From Bradyrhizobium sp. AZCC 1719 (GTDB lineage: Bacteria; Pseudomonadota; Alphaproteobacteria; Rhizobiales; Xanthobacteraceae): DNA of 64,000 nt. The position numbers and the translations under genes were made by a program. Shown here piece by piece: positions 33,016-42,376 of the stretch. Each line of letters opens with the position of its first letter. Within the stretch, counting starts at the first letter, position 1. The notes under the pieces were generated by a model. That model did no database searches and had not been told where the DNA came from. It saw only the letters and a program-made list of their open reading frames with translations. The DNA is taken from the NCBI RefSeq assembly GCF_036924525.1, contig NZ_JAZHRU010000001.1, forward strand, positions 2,385,001 through 2,449,000, in the 5' to 3' direction.

Positions 33016-34035
33016 ATGATCCCGCTTTCCGTCCTCGATCTCTCCGTCGTCACCACAGGCACAAGACCCGCCGCCGCGCTGCAGAACAGCATTGATCTGG
33101 CGCGCCATGTCGATGGGCTCGGCTATGTCCGCTACTGGCTCGCCGAGCACCACAATCTGGCGTCGGTGGCGAGCCCCGCGCCTGATTTGATGATCGGGCA
33201 GATCGCCGCGGTGACCAAAAACATCCGCGTCGGCTCCGGCGGCGTGATGCTGCCCAACCATGCGCCGCTGGTGGTGGCCGAGCGCTTCAAGATGCTGGAG
33301 GCGCTGTTTCCCGGCCGCATCGATCTCGGCCTCGGCCGCGCGCCCGGCACCGATGGCGCCACCGCCCATGCGCTGCGCAGCCGGCTCGACCGCCGCGAGG
33401 GCGACGATTTTCTCGAACGGCTGAGCGAACTGGTGTTGTGGGAGACCCGCGGCTTTCCGGCCGGCCATCCCTACAACAACGTGGTGGCGATGCCGGATGA
33501 TACGCCGCTGCCGCCGATCTGGCTGCTCGGCTCCTCTGACTACAGTTCGGAATTGGCGGCGCAAGTCGGCATGGGCTTCGCGTTCGCGCATCATTTTGCT
33601 TCCTACGACGCGATCGCGGCGATGACGAATTACCGCAACCATTTCAAGCCGTCCGGTTGGCGGGAAACGCCACACGGCATTCTCGCCGTCGCAGCGGTCG
33701 CCGCCGAGACCGACGCGGAAGCCGAACAACTCGCGACCTCGATGGACCTCAACCGCCTGCGCCGTGATCGCGGACAATATCTGCCGCTGCCGAGCGTGGA
33801 GGAAGCGCTGGCTTATCCGTACACGGATGCCGAGCGCGCCTCGATCGCGCGCAACCGCTCGCGGCTGTTCGTCGGCAGCCCGGCGACCATCCTGACAAAG
33901 CTGCAGCCGATGATCGCGGCCAGCCAGCCGGATGAACTCATGATCATCACGGCGGTCTACGACCACGACGCACGCAAGAAGTCGTATAGTCTGCTGGCGG
34001 ATGCGTTCGGGTTGGGCAACAAGGCCGCTGCGTAG
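33016..34035 (+). CDS. LLM-class flavin-dependent oxidoreductase (luciferase-like)
   Basis: 339 residues, a bacterial luciferase-like TIM barrel. N-terminal SVLDLSVVTTG, then RYWLAEHHNLASVASPAPDLM, SGGVMLPNHAPLVVAE and RIDLGLGRAPGTDG are typical of the MsnO8/alkanal-monooxygenase-like LLM group, which uses reduced FMN or F420-type flavin. The C-terminal part has VGSPATILTKLQ. No flavin reductase lies beside it, so the substrate is unknown. Apparently a single-gene unit. Confidence 0.88.
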   Translation: MIPLSVLDLSVVTTGTRPAAALQNSIDLARHVDGLGYVRYWLAEHHNLASVASPAPDLMIGQIAAVTKNIRVGSGGVMLPNHAPLVVAERFKMLEALFPGRIDLGLGRAPGTDGATAHALRSRLDRREGDDFLERLSELVLWETRGFPAGHPYNNVVAMPDDTPLPPIWLLGSSDYSSELAAQVGMGFAFAHHFASYDAIAAMTNYRNHFKPSGWRETPHGILAVAAVAAETDAEAEQLATSMDLNRLRRDRGQYLPLPSVEEALAYPYTDAERASIARNRSRLFVGSPATILTKLQPMIAASQPDELMIITAVYDHDARKKSYSLLADAFGLGNKAAA

Positions 34036-34040
34036 CTACC

Positions 34041-34080
34041 GTGATTCCGGGGCGATGCGCAGCACGAACCCGGAATGATG
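34041..34080. repeat. Short intergenic palindromic repeat, family A (reduced)
   Basis: GTGATTCCGGGGCGATGCGC at the left and CGAACCCGGAATGATG at the right: the outer arms of family A without most of the middle. It lies directly after the luciferase-like gene. Confidence 0.6.
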
Positions 34081-34213
34081 ACTTAAGGTCGTGATGACTT
34101 TTGTTCGAATCTCCTCTCATTTTTTTGAGCTTACCCTGCGCTGGTTTCGGATCTTGGAAGCAACCAAACGTTGTCAAAGAGGTTGTTGAGGTCTCCAACC
34201 ACGGAGACAAACC

Positions 34214-34573
34214 ATGGAACTGAAATCTGCTATTGTTGGGTTGGCCGCCCTCGGCGGCGTTGTGCTCACCGCCGGCTCGGCTTCCGCTGCGATGCCGAAC
34301 GGCCTTCCGCAGGCCGACCAGATTTCACGCCAAGCCAATGATGTCGAGCAGGTCCGCTGGGTCTGCAACGCTTGGGGGCGCTGCTGGTGGCGTCCGGGTC
34401 CAAGATGGGGCGTCTATGGCGGCTGGGGTCCGCGTCCGGGATGGCGCGGCGCCTATGCTTGGGGTGGCCCGCCAGTTTGGCGTCCGCGCCCGGTATGGGG
34501 CCCGCGCCCAGGATGGGGCCCGCGTCCAGGATGGGGGCCGCGTCCAGGATGGGGCTGGCACGGCCGGTGGTGA
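34214..34573 (+). CDS. Secreted Trp/Pro/Gly-rich repeat protein
   Basis: 119 residues. A Sec signal peptide (1-26, ...TAGSASAAMPNG) precedes a short helical stretch (ADQISRQANDVEQVRWVC), then NAWGRCWWRPGPRWG with two cysteines (the pair Cys-...-Cys in VCNAWGRC). The rest is a low-complexity tail of GPRPGW-type units rich in Trp, Arg, Pro and Gly, ending WGWHGRW. GGAGA lies 7 bases before the ATG. Similar short signal-peptide proteins with G/W/R/P tails occur in bradyrhizobia without known function. The reverse strand and the +1 frame are also open over the repeat but lack a start and a ribosome site. Confidence 0.7.
   Translation: MELKSAIVGLAALGGVVLTAGSASAAMPNGLPQADQISRQANDVEQVRWVCNAWGRCWWRPGPRWGVYGGWGPRPGWRGAYAWGGPPVWRPRPVWGPRPGWGPRPGWGPRPGWGWHGRW
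34499..34552 (+). repeat. Tandem 18-bp repeat (three copies) inside the Trp/Pro/Gly-rich gene
   Basis: Three consecutive units of GGCCCGCG(C/T)CCAGGATGG encode GPRPGW each. The third has GGG for GGC. A looser GPRPGW copy lies about 60 bases upstream. Slippage could easily change the copy number. Confidence 0.85.
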
Positions 34574-34769
34574 TCGGAGAGCGGGCGTACGCCGGCTGAT
34601 AATGCCGGGCGAGTACCGCATTTAATATCCGTATCCGCTGCACCGTTAATGCCGCGCAACTCGCAGCTCGCTGGTAAGCACCCGGCTGCTGCACGTCACG
34701 AATCTGTGCTCTCCGCGCCTACGTCAGTAATCGTGCGCCGGGAGATGCGGGCAGACGTGCGCGCGTCCC

Positions 34770-35630
34770 TCAATCCAACTTCTCGCTGAAGGTCGCGCGG
34801 AACGGATGCGCCGGGTAGACGCCGACGATGCGGAATTCGCGCGAGAAGAACTTCAGCTCTTCCAGCGCAAAGGCGAGGCCCTTGTCGTCGGGATGGCCGT
34901 CGACGTCGGCATAGAACTGGGTGGCGAAGAAATTGCCGTCGACCATGTAGCTTTCGAGCTTGGTCATATTGACGCCATTGGTGGCGAAACCGCCGAGCGC
35001 CTTGTAGAGCGCAGCGGGCAAATTGCGCACCCGGAAAACAAAAGTGGTGACCAGCGCCCCCGAGCCTTGCTTGGCCCAGTCAGCCTCGCGCGCCAGCACC
35101 ACGAAGCGCGTGGTATTGTGCGCCTCGTCCTCGACGTCCTCGGCAAGAATATCGAGGCCGTAGATTTGCGCCGCCAGGCGTGACGCGATCGCGGCCACGC
35201 TTTTGTCGTTGCGTTCGGAAACGTCGCGCGCGCTGCCGGCAGTGTCGGCGGCGACGATCGGCTTGATGCCGAGCTTGCGGATGATGCGGCGGCACTGGCC
35301 GAGCGCATGGACGTGGCTCTCCACCGTCTTGATGTCGGCGAGCTTTGTCCCCTTCGGCGCCATCAATTGATGGCGGATCGGCAAAAACCATTCCCCGACG
35401 ATGAACAGGCCGGACGCCGGCAGCAAATGATGGATGTCGGCGACGCGCCCCGCCACCGAATTCTCGATCGGGATCATGCCGAGATTAGCCTCGCCCGAGG
35501 CGATTGCCGACAGCGCGTCCTCGAAGGTCGCGCACGGCAACGGCTCGGCGTCCGGATAGGCCTCGACGATGGCGATATGGGAATTGGCGCCAGGCTCGCC
35601 CTGGAATGCGATTTTGAGCTTTTTGGTCAT
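34770..35630 (-). CDS. pheA: Prephenate dehydratase
   Basis: 286-residue monofunctional PheA, converting prephenate to phenylpyruvate in phenylalanine synthesis. The dehydratase domain (1-180) has IAFQGEPGANSH, MIPIENSVAGRV and the catalytic TTRFVVLA. The C-terminal ACT domain (about 195-280) has GVNMTKLESYM, the phenylalanine-sensing motif region, so feedback control is likely. There is no chorismate-mutase domain. It lies 33 bases after kdsB on the same strand; the two make an unrelated pair that is common in this group. Confidence 0.94.
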   Translation of the reverse strand: MTKKLKIAFQGEPGANSHIAIVEAYPDAEPLPCATFEDALSAIASGEANLGMIPIENSVAGRVADIHHLLPASGLFIVGEWFLPIRHQLMAPKGTKLADIKTVESHVHALGQCRRIIRKLGIKPIVAADTAGSARDVSERNDKSVAAIASRLAAQIYGLDILAEDVEDEAHNTTRFVVLAREADWAKQGSGALVTTFVFRVRNLPAALYKALGGFATNGVNMTKLESYMVDGNFFATQFYADVDGHPDDKGLAFALEELKFFSREFRIVGVYPAHPFRATFSEKLD

Positions 35631-35663
35631 GTTGTCTTTCCTGGCGGGCCTTTTAGCAGCCGA

Positions 35664-36404
35664 TCAGCTATTTGCCAGTATGCGGCGGGCGGTTTCGAGG
35701 TCGGTCGGGGTATCGACGCCGCGCGGCACCTTATCGACGATGGTGATGTCGATCCGCATCCCGGCTTCCAGCGCACGGAGTTGTTCGAGCTTTTCCTGCT
35801 GCTCCAGCGGGGAGGGGGGCAAGGCCACGAACCGCTCCAGCGCGGCGCGGCGGTAGGCATAGAGGCCGATATGGTGGTAGCGCGGTCCGTCACCGTGAGG
35901 CGCGGTGGCGCGGGTGAAATACAGTGCACGCAGCCGGTTTGGACCGATCGGCGAGCCGACCGCCTTCACCACGCTTGGCGCCCGGTCTTCCTCCTCGGTG
36001 TGGATCTGCGAGGCCAGCGTCGCGATGTCGACCGCGGGATCGTCGAGCGGCGGCAGCGCGGCGCGGATGGTGTCCGGCATGATCGTCGGGAAATCGCCCT
36101 GCAGATTGACCACGATCTCGGCCCTGCCGGCCGGGTCGAGCGCCAGCATGGCCTCGTGGATGCGGTCGGAGCCGGAAGCGTGGGAGGCACCGGTCATCAC
36201 GGCCTCGCCGCCGGCAGCCCGCACCGCGTCGGCGATCTCGACCGTGTCGGTCGCAACCGCAACCCGGCCGATTTTGGCTTCTTCCGCCCGCCGCAGCACA
36301 TGCACGATCATCGGCAGGCCGGCGATATCCAGCAGCGGCTTGCCCGGTAGCCGGGTCGCCGCCATCCGGGCGGGAATCAGCACCAAAATACGGGAATCGG
36401 TCAT
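35664..36404 (-). CDS. kdsB: 3-deoxy-manno-octulosonate cytidylyltransferase
   Basis: 246 residues. Activates Kdo with CTP for lipopolysaccharide core synthesis. Motifs: [18 protein letters not shown] (nucleotide-binding loop with RxxSxR-like [10 protein letters not shown]), [16 protein letters not shown] and GLYAYRR. Start at 36404 ([11 protein letters not shown]) restores the usual length; an ATG 99 bases further up would add a Pro/Arg-rich stretch. Cytoplasmic. Divergent from cycM. Confidence 0.94.
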   Translation of the reverse strand: MTDSRILVLIPARMAATRLPGKPLLDIAGLPMIVHVLRRAEEAKIGRVAVATDTVEIADAVRAAGGEAVMTGASHASGSDRIHEAMLALDPAGRAEIVVNLQGDFPTIMPDTIRAALPPLDDPAVDIATLASQIHTEEEDRAPSVVKAVGSPIGPNRLRALYFTRATAPHGDGPRYHHIGLYAYRRAALERFVALPPSPLEQQEKLEQLRALEAGMRIDITIVDKVPRGVDTPTDLETARRILANS

Positions 36405-36604
36405 CGTCTGAAGGCCCGGCGGGACAGCTGGTTTTGATGGGGATGGGACGAAATTCGGCGCGTTTATACGGGTTGCCAGAGCCCGGGCAAACCGATATCT
36501 CAACCCTGCTGAGGGTGCGGCGCGAAAGGCTGATTCCTCACGCCCACCCGCGGCCGTTTTGCCGGCCTTCAGTCGACCTTTCCGGCCTGGAGCCTGATCC
36601 CGTT

Positions 36605-37157
36605 ATGGACTCCTTCGAACTCAACAAAATTCTTGGTGCTGTCCTTGGCACCTGCATTCTTCTTCTGGTGACGAGCTTTGCCGCCCAGGCGATTTTTGCG
36701 CCCGTGAAGCCGGAAAAGCCGGGCTTCGAGATCGCCGTGAAGGAAGACACCTCTCACGGTGCAGCCAAGGAAGCCGCCGCGCCGTCCGAGCCGATCGAGA
36801 AGCTCTTGCAGACCGCGTCCGTCGAGAAGGGCACCGCCGCCGCCAAGAAGTGCGCTGCCTGCCATACGTTCGAAAAGGGCGGCCCCAACCGCGTCGGCCC
36901 CAATTTGTACGGCGTCTTGAACGAGCCGAAGGGCCAGGGCCGCGGCGGGTTCAACTTCTCGGCCGCCTTGAAGGGCAAGGGCGGCACCTGGACCTATGAG
37001 GACCTCAACAAGTTCCTCGCCAATCCCAAAGGCCTTCGTTCCGGGCACGGCGATGGGCTTTGCCGGTATCCCGAAGGACAGCGAGCGCGCCGACGTGATC
37101 GCCTATCTGCGCAGCCTCTCGGAAAACCCGGCTCCGCTTCCGACGGCGGCGAAGTAA
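36605..37157 (+). pseudogene. cycM: Membrane-anchored cytochrome c (CycM-like), disrupted by a one-base frameshift
   Basis: The N-terminus MDSFELNKILGAVLGTCILL is an uncleaved anchor, followed by the haem site CAACH (residues 83-87) and GPNLYGVLNEPKG. The frame breaks at about 37031: AAA GGC CTT replaces AAA GCC TTC, one extra G. After removing it, the downstream frame reads [15 protein letters not shown] with the axial Met, then [19 protein letters not shown], and stops at TAA 37155-37157. The corrected protein is about 183 residues, the normal CycM length. As written, the frame-0 product would lose the methionine ligand and run to 37303. It is either a sequencing or assembly error or a real mutation. 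CycM carries electrons between the bc1 complex and aa3-type oxidase in Bradyrhizobium. Confidence 0.85.
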
Positions 37158-37193
37158 TATTTCGTCAGTCCGGCATGGACTTGTCACGGCATG

Positions 37194-37219
37194 ACGGCCA
37201 GGCATCGCCTGGCCGTTTC
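37194..37219 (+). terminator. Hairpin terminator after cycM
   Basis: Perfect 10-bp stem ACGGCCAGGC / GCCTGGCCGT with an ATC loop, followed by TTTC. It lies about 37 bases after the corrected cycM stop. Confidence 0.7.
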
Positions 37220-37419
37220 GCTATGTGGGATCGCATCGTTGTTGTCGGAGTTGTTACCGGGACTATTCGCCGCAGCGGCGGTGTTCCCAAGCTGCTATCA
37301 TGAGGAAAAAGCAACGTAATTCGTCGAACCCTTGCCTTATATTGGGTCCTCACTAGCTCCGCCTTGTTGTTTGCGTAGTTCGTGGCAGGGGCGGCGGGCA
37401 GATCACCGACTTCGAAGGT

Positions 37420-39366
37420 ATGGATACTGGGTCAGCAACAGGAATTCTGCATTTGGCAATTACCAGACGATACCTCCTTCAAAGCAGCGCCGCCGCCGCT
37501 ATGGTGCCTGCGCTGGGGCTGGCCCCAGGCATCCCGGCAATTTCGTCGGCCCACGCACAATCGAGCGCGGGCGAGCCGGTCTTTCGGCATGCCCTGTCGC
37601 TGTTCGGCGACATCAAATACCCCGCCGACTTCAAGCGCTTTGACTACGTTAATCCGGACGCGCCCAAGGGTGGCACCGTCCGCAACGCCGCCTTCGGGAC
37701 CTTCGACAATTTTAATATGGTGGTCGCAGGCGTGAAGGGCGCGCTCGCCGGCGCGATCCCGCTCATCTATGAAACTCTGACGACAGCGTCGCTTGATGAG
37801 GCCTCGACCGAGTATGGCGAACTCGCCGAGGCCGTCTGCCATCCCGACGATTTCTCTTGGGTGATCTATCGCCTGCGGCCGGAGGCGAAATGGCACGACG
37901 GCAAGCCGGTCAGCACCGATGACGTCATCTTCTCGCTGGAAGCCTTCAAGAAGCATCATCCGCAGTTTTCGCAATACTATCGACACGTTGTACAGACCGA
38001 GAAATTGAACGACCGAGAGGTGAAATTTGTCTTCGATGGTCCGGGCAACCGCGAGCTCCCGCTGATCGTCGGCCAGCTGTATGTCCTGCCCAAGCATTGG
38101 TGGGAAGGAACTGACGGCGAGGGACGCAAGCGCGATATCTCCGCAACCACCCTGGAAGTGCCGCTCGGGTCTGGCCAATACCGGGTGAAGGAGTTTGTTG
38201 CTGGCAGGTCAATCACGTTTGAGCGTGTGAAGGACTATTGGGGCCGCAATCTTGCGGTCAATGTCGGCCGTGCCAATTTCGACGAGCTCCGCTACGACTA
38301 TTTTCGAGATGCAACGGTCGCGCTTGAGGCCTTCAAAGGCGATCAGGTCGATTTTCGTGTCGAGAACAGCGCGAAGAACTGGGCGACAGCCTATGACTTT
38401 CCTGCGGTGACCGACAAGCGAGTGTTGAAGGAGGAATTCCCCAACAGGCGATCGGGGGTGATGCAGGCGTTTGTGCCGAACACTCGCCGCAGCAAGTTTG
38501 CCGATCCTCGCGTGCGACTGGCACTGAATTTCGCGTTCGACTTCGAAGAAATGAACAAGCAAATCTTCTTCGGGCAATACACGCGGATCAGCAGCTATTT
38601 CCACGGCATCGACGAATTGATGGCAACCGGGCTTCCGACCGGAAAGGAGCTGGAGATTCTCGAGTCCGTGCGGGCGGAGGTTCCGAAGGAGGTCTTCACG
38701 ACCGCCTACTCCAATCCGGTTGGAGGAAGTCCGGAAGCGGTCCGCAGCAATCTGCAGCAAGCGCTAAGGCTGATGAAGGAGACGGGCTTCGAGGTTCGTG
38801 ATCGAAAGCTCGTCAACGTCGCAAGCGGTGAGCCGTTCTCAATCGAGCTGTTGTCGCGTGCCGATGATCCGGCTTTCGAACGCGTCGCGTTGTTTTACAA
38901 ACCTTCTCTGGAACGGATCGGCATTTCGGTCTCTGTTCGTAGTGTCGATGCGATCCAATATCAGAACAGGCTTCGCAACTGGGATTACGACATGTTGACG
39001 ATTTCGTCGTGGGGCCAGTCGCTGTCGCCGGGCAACGAGCAGCGTGAGCACTGGAGTTCGAAGTCCGCTGACCAGCCTGGATCGGACAACTACGTTGGAA
39101 TCAAGAATCCGGCAATCGACAAGCTGATCGACCGCGTCATCTTCGCTACGGATCGTCAAGACCTCATTGCGGCCACCAAAGCGCTCGACCGGGTGCTATT
39201 GTGGAATCACTACGTCGTGCCGCAGTGGACCTATCCGAAACAGCGCACGGTGCGTTGGGATCGCTTCAGCCGTCCTGCGGAAATGCCAAAATATGGCTTG
39301 TCGGCCTTCCCCGACATCTGGTGGTACGATGCAGAGAAGGCTACCCGGATCAGCAAGCGCTCTTGA
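37420..39366 (+). CDS. Periplasmic peptide-binding protein, YejA-type (first copy)
   Basis: 648-residue SBP_bac_5 protein. A twin-arginine-type signal (ITRRYLLQSSAAAAMVPALG, residues about 14-45, ending SSAHAQ) suggests Tat export of a folded protein. The mature domain has FGDIKYPADFKRFDYVNPDA and RLRPEAKWHDGKPVSTDDVI, and the C-terminus has PGSDNYVGIKNPAIDKLID. It probably delivers oligopeptides (or microcin C-like compounds) to the YejBEF system downstream. It is only moderately similar to the next gene. Base composition is a little lower in GC than its neighbour. Confidence 0.88.
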   Translation: MDTGSATGILHLAITRRYLLQSSAAAAMVPALGLAPGIPAISSAHAQSSAGEPVFRHALSLFGDIKYPADFKRFDYVNPDAPKGGTVRNAAFGTFDNFNMVVAGVKGALAGAIPLIYETLTTASLDEASTEYGELAEAVCHPDDFSWVIYRLRPEAKWHDGKPVSTDDVIFSLEAFKKHHPQFSQYYRHVVQTEKLNDREVKFVFDGPGNRELPLIVGQLYVLPKHWWEGTDGEGRKRDISATTLEVPLGSGQYRVKEFVAGRSITFERVKDYWGRNLAVNVGRANFDELRYDYFRDATVALEAFKGDQVDFRVENSAKNWATAYDFPAVTDKRVLKEEFPNRRSGVMQAFVPNTRRSKFADPRVRLALNFAFDFEEMNKQIFFGQYTRISSYFHGIDELMATGLPTGKELEILESVRAEVPKEVFTTAYSNPVGGSPEAVRSNLQQALRLMKETGFEVRDRKLVNVASGEPFSIELLSRADDPAFERVALFYKPSLERIGISVSVRSVDAIQYQNRLRNWDYDMLTISSWGQSLSPGNEQREHWSSKSADQPGSDNYVGIKNPAIDKLIDRVIFATDRQDLIAATKALDRVLLWNHYVVPQWTYPKQRTVRWDRFSRPAEMPKYGLSAFPDIWWYDAEKATRISKRS

Positions 39367-39380
39367 AGGATATTTCGCGT

Positions 39381-41264
39381 ATGGCGCAATTTTCCCGCCG
39401 GCACGTCCTCGGCCTTGGCGCAGGCGCGCTGAGCGTTCTGCGGCTTGGCCCCGTCCGCGCTACAGAGGAAAACGGCACTGAGATGCACGGCATCTCGGCG
39501 TTCGGCGATCTGAAATATCCGGCCGACTTCAAGAATTTCGACTATGTGAATGTCTCTGCCCCCAAGGGCGGCATGTTCTCGACCATCCCCTCGACGCGCT
39601 CCTACAATCAGTCCTACCAGACCTTCAATTCGCTCAACGCCTACATCCTCAAGGGCGAGGGCGCGCAGGGCATGGACCTGACCTTCTCAGCGCTGATGGT
39701 GCGGGCCGGCGACGAGCCGGATGCGATGTACGGGCTCGTCGCAAAGTCGGTGCGAATTTCGCCAGACAAGCTGACCTACCACTTTACGCTGCGCCCCGAG
39801 GCCAGGTTTCACGACGGCTCGAGGATCACGGCGCATGACGTCGCCTGGTCCATCAACACGCTGAAGGCCAAAGGCCATCCGCTGATCCAGGTGCAGATGC
39901 GTGACGTCAAGGGCGCCGAGGCGCTCGACGATGCGACCATGATCGTCACCTTCGCCGAGAAGCGCGCGCGCGACGTGCCGCTCTATGTCGCGGGCCTGCC
40001 GATCTTCTCGAAGAAATATTATGAGACGCGGCCCTTCGATGAATCGACGCTGGACACGCCGCTGGGCTCGGGGCCCTATAAGGTCGGCAAGTTCGAGGTC
40101 AACCGTTTCATCGAGTACGAACGCGTCAAGGACTGGTGGGGGGCGAACCTCCCGGTCTGCCGCGGTTATTACAATTACGATGTGGTCCGCTACGAATTCT
40201 ATCGCGACCGCGACGTCGCCTTCGAAGGCTTTACCGGCAAGAACTATCTGTTCCGCGAAGAGTTCACCGCGCGCATCTGGGCGACGCGCTACGACTTCCC
40301 CGCCATCAAGGACGGCCGCGTCAAGCGCGAGCAGGTACCGGACGAAAGGCCGTCCGGCGCGCAGGGCTGGTTCATCAATACCCGCCGTGACAAGTTCAAG
40401 GACCCCCGCGTGCGCGAGGCGCTGATCAACGCCTTCGATTTCGAGTGGACCAACAAGACCATTATGTACGACGCCTATGCGCGTACGCATTCGCCATTCC
40501 AGAATTCAGACATGATGGCGAAGGGGCCGCCCTCACCGGAGGAGCTGAAACTGCTCGAGCCATTCCGCGGCCAAGTGCCCGACGAAGTGTTCGCCCAGCC
40601 CTACGTGCCCCCGGTTTCGGATGGCTCGGGGCAGGATCGCACCATGCTGCGCAAGGCGCAGCAATTGCTCAACGAAGCCGGCTTCGTCATCAAGGACGGC
40701 AAGCGGATGACGCCGAGCGGCGAAGTGTTTCGCATCGAATTCCTGTACGATGAGCCTTCGCTGAATCCACATCACGCGCCCTATATCAAGAATCTGGGAA
40801 CGCTCGGCATCGAGGCGAGCCCGCGCCTGGTCGATGCCGTGCAGTACCGCGCGAGGGTGGAAGATTTCGATTTCGACATGACTATCACGCGCTTCTCGAT
40901 GTCGACGACGCCGGGCGACGCAATGCGTGCCTTCTTCTCCTCGCACGCTGCCAAAACCAAGGGCTCTTACAACCTGGCCGGTATAGAGAATCCCGCCATC
41001 GACGCGCTGATCGAAAAGATCATTGCGGCGGATACCCGCGCCGAGCTGACGGTTGCCTGCCATGCCTTCGACCGCGTTTTCCGCGCGGGCCGCTACTGGG
41101 TGCCGCAGTGGTACAACAAGACGCATCGGCTGGCCTATTGGGACACCTTCGACCGCCCGAAGAACCTGCCGCGTTATCAGATCGATGCATCGGGCTCCGG
41201 CGAGCGGGTTATCTGGTGGTATGACGCTGCCAAGGCCGGCAAACTTGAGCAGGCGAAGCAATAA
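39381..41264 (+). CDS. yejA: Periplasmic peptide-binding protein, YejA-type (second copy)
   Basis: 627 residues. Tat-type signal MAQFSRRHVLGLGAGALSVLRLG (start 39381, with GAAGGA about 10 bases upstream and 14 bases after the previous gene). Family stretches include FGDLKYPADFKNFDYVN, FTLRPEARFHDGSRITAHDVAWSI and GSYNLAGIENPAIDALIEKI. It shares the KYPADFK...FDYVN block with the first copy. A longer frame opening at 39201 lies inside the previous gene and is not used. The stop overlaps the yejB start by one base (TAATG). Confidence 0.9.
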   Translation: MAQFSRRHVLGLGAGALSVLRLGPVRATEENGTEMHGISAFGDLKYPADFKNFDYVNVSAPKGGMFSTIPSTRSYNQSYQTFNSLNAYILKGEGAQGMDLTFSALMVRAGDEPDAMYGLVAKSVRISPDKLTYHFTLRPEARFHDGSRITAHDVAWSINTLKAKGHPLIQVQMRDVKGAEALDDATMIVTFAEKRARDVPLYVAGLPIFSKKYYETRPFDESTLDTPLGSGPYKVGKFEVNRFIEYERVKDWWGANLPVCRGYYNYDVVRYEFYRDRDVAFEGFTGKNYLFREEFTARIWATRYDFPAIKDGRVKREQVPDERPSGAQGWFINTRRDKFKDPRVREALINAFDFEWTNKTIMYDAYARTHSPFQNSDMMAKGPPSPEELKLLEPFRGQVPDEVFAQPYVPPVSDGSGQDRTMLRKAQQLLNEAGFVIKDGKRMTPSGEVFRIEFLYDEPSLNPHHAPYIKNLGTLGIEASPRLVDAVQYRARVEDFDFDMTITRFSMSTTPGDAMRAFFSSHAAKTKGSYNLAGIENPAIDALIEKIIAADTRAELTVACHAFDRVFRAGRYWVPQWYNKTHRLAYWDTFDRPKNLPRYQIDASGSGERVIWWYDAAKAGKLEQAKQ

Positions 41265-42376
41265 TGACCGCCTATATCGCCCGCCGCATCCTTTTGATGT
41301 TTCCGACCTTGCTCGGCATCCTCTTCATTTCCTTCGTGGTCGTGCAGTTCGCGCCGGGCGGCCCGGTCGAACGTGTGATCGCACAGCTTTCCGGCGCCGA
41401 TACCGGCGGCTCCTCGCGCATCTCTGGCTCTTCCACCGGTGACTTTGCCGGCCGTACGCCCCAGGCAGGCGCCTCCGCCGATGCTGTCAATTCGAAATAC
41501 CGCGGCGCGCAGGGCCTCGATCCGGATTTCATCAAGAACCTGGAAAAGCAGTTCGGCTTCGACAAGCCGGCGCATGAGCGCTTTGCGCTGATGGTATGGA
41601 ATTTCGCCCGCTTCGATTTCGGCAAGAGCTACTTTCGCGATACCACCGTGTTGCAGCTGATCAAGGAGAAGCTGCCGGTCTCGATATCGCTCGGCCTCTG
41701 GTTGACGCTGCTGACCTATTTGATCTCGATCCCGCTCGGCATCCGCAAGGCGGTCGCGGACGGAACGCGATTTGATACCTGGACTTCCGCCGCTATCATC
41801 GTCGGCTTTGCGATCCCCGGTTTCCTGTTCGCGATCCTGCTGATCATCCTGTTTGCCGGCGGCTCGTTCTTCAACTGGTTCCCGCTGCGCGGATTGACCT
41901 CGGACGGCTGGTCGCAATTCCCCTGGTACTGGAAGATCGTCGACTACCTCTGGCACCTCACCCTGCCTTTGATCGCGATGGGTCTCGGCGCCTTCGCCAC
42001 CATGACGCTGCTGACCAAGAACTCGTTTCTCGATGAGATCAGGAAGCAGTATGTCATGACCGCGCGTGCAAAGGGTTGCAGCGAGGGGCAGGTGCTCTAC
42101 GGCCATATCTTCCGCAACGCCATGCTGATCGTAATCGCAGGCTTTCCCGGTGCGTTCATTGGTGCATTCTTCTCCGGCTCGCTGCTGATCGAGACCATCT
42201 TCTCGCTCGACGGGCTCGGGCTGCTCGGCTTCGAAAGCGTGCTCAACCGCGACTATCCGGTCGTGTTCGGCACGCTGTTCATCTTCTCCCTCGTGGGCCT
42301 TGTGGTGGGTCTGATCTCCGACCTCGCCTACATGTGGATCGATCCCCGGATCGATTTTGAGGCGAGGGAAGTCTGA
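41264..42376 (+). CDS. yejB: Peptide ABC transporter permease YejB
   Basis: 370-residue permease with six or so membrane segments. The N-terminus MTAYIARRILLMFPTLLGIL is typical of DppB/OppB-like permeases. A long periplasmic insert (about residues 45-120, with SGSSTGDFAGRTPQAGASAD) is characteristic of YejB. The coupling loop DEIRKQYVMTARAKGCSEGQVLYGHIFRNA is present. One-base overlaps on both sides (TAATG, TGATG) tie it to yejA and yejE. Confidence 0.93.
   Translation: MTAYIARRILLMFPTLLGILFISFVVVQFAPGGPVERVIAQLSGADTGGSSRISGSSTGDFAGRTPQAGASADAVNSKYRGAQGLDPDFIKNLEKQFGFDKPAHERFALMVWNFARFDFGKSYFRDTTVLQLIKEKLPVSISLGLWLTLLTYLISIPLGIRKAVADGTRFDTWTSAAIIVGFAIPGFLFAILLIILFAGGSFFNWFPLRGLTSDGWSQFPWYWKIVDYLWHLTLPLIAMGLGAFATMTLLTKNSFLDEIRKQYVMTARAKGCSEGQVLYGHIFRNAMLIVIAGFPGAFIGAFFSGSLLIETIFSLDGLGLLGFESVLNRDYPVVFGTLFIFSLVGLVVGLISDLAYMWIDPRIDFEAREV

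Noticed and set aside
34233..34694. Alternative frames over the GPRPGW repeat, both strands
   Set aside because: They stay open only because of the repeat. Only the 34214 frame has a ribosome site and a signal peptide.
36434..37303. 289-codon open frame covering cycM and beyond
   Set aside because: It includes out-of-place upstream sequence and continues in the wrong frame after the extra G. Only 36605-37157 with the frameshift makes sense as a cytochrome c.
38839..39159. Antisense frame in yejA first copy
   Set aside because: Shadow of the binding-protein gene without motif, ribosome site or conserved start.
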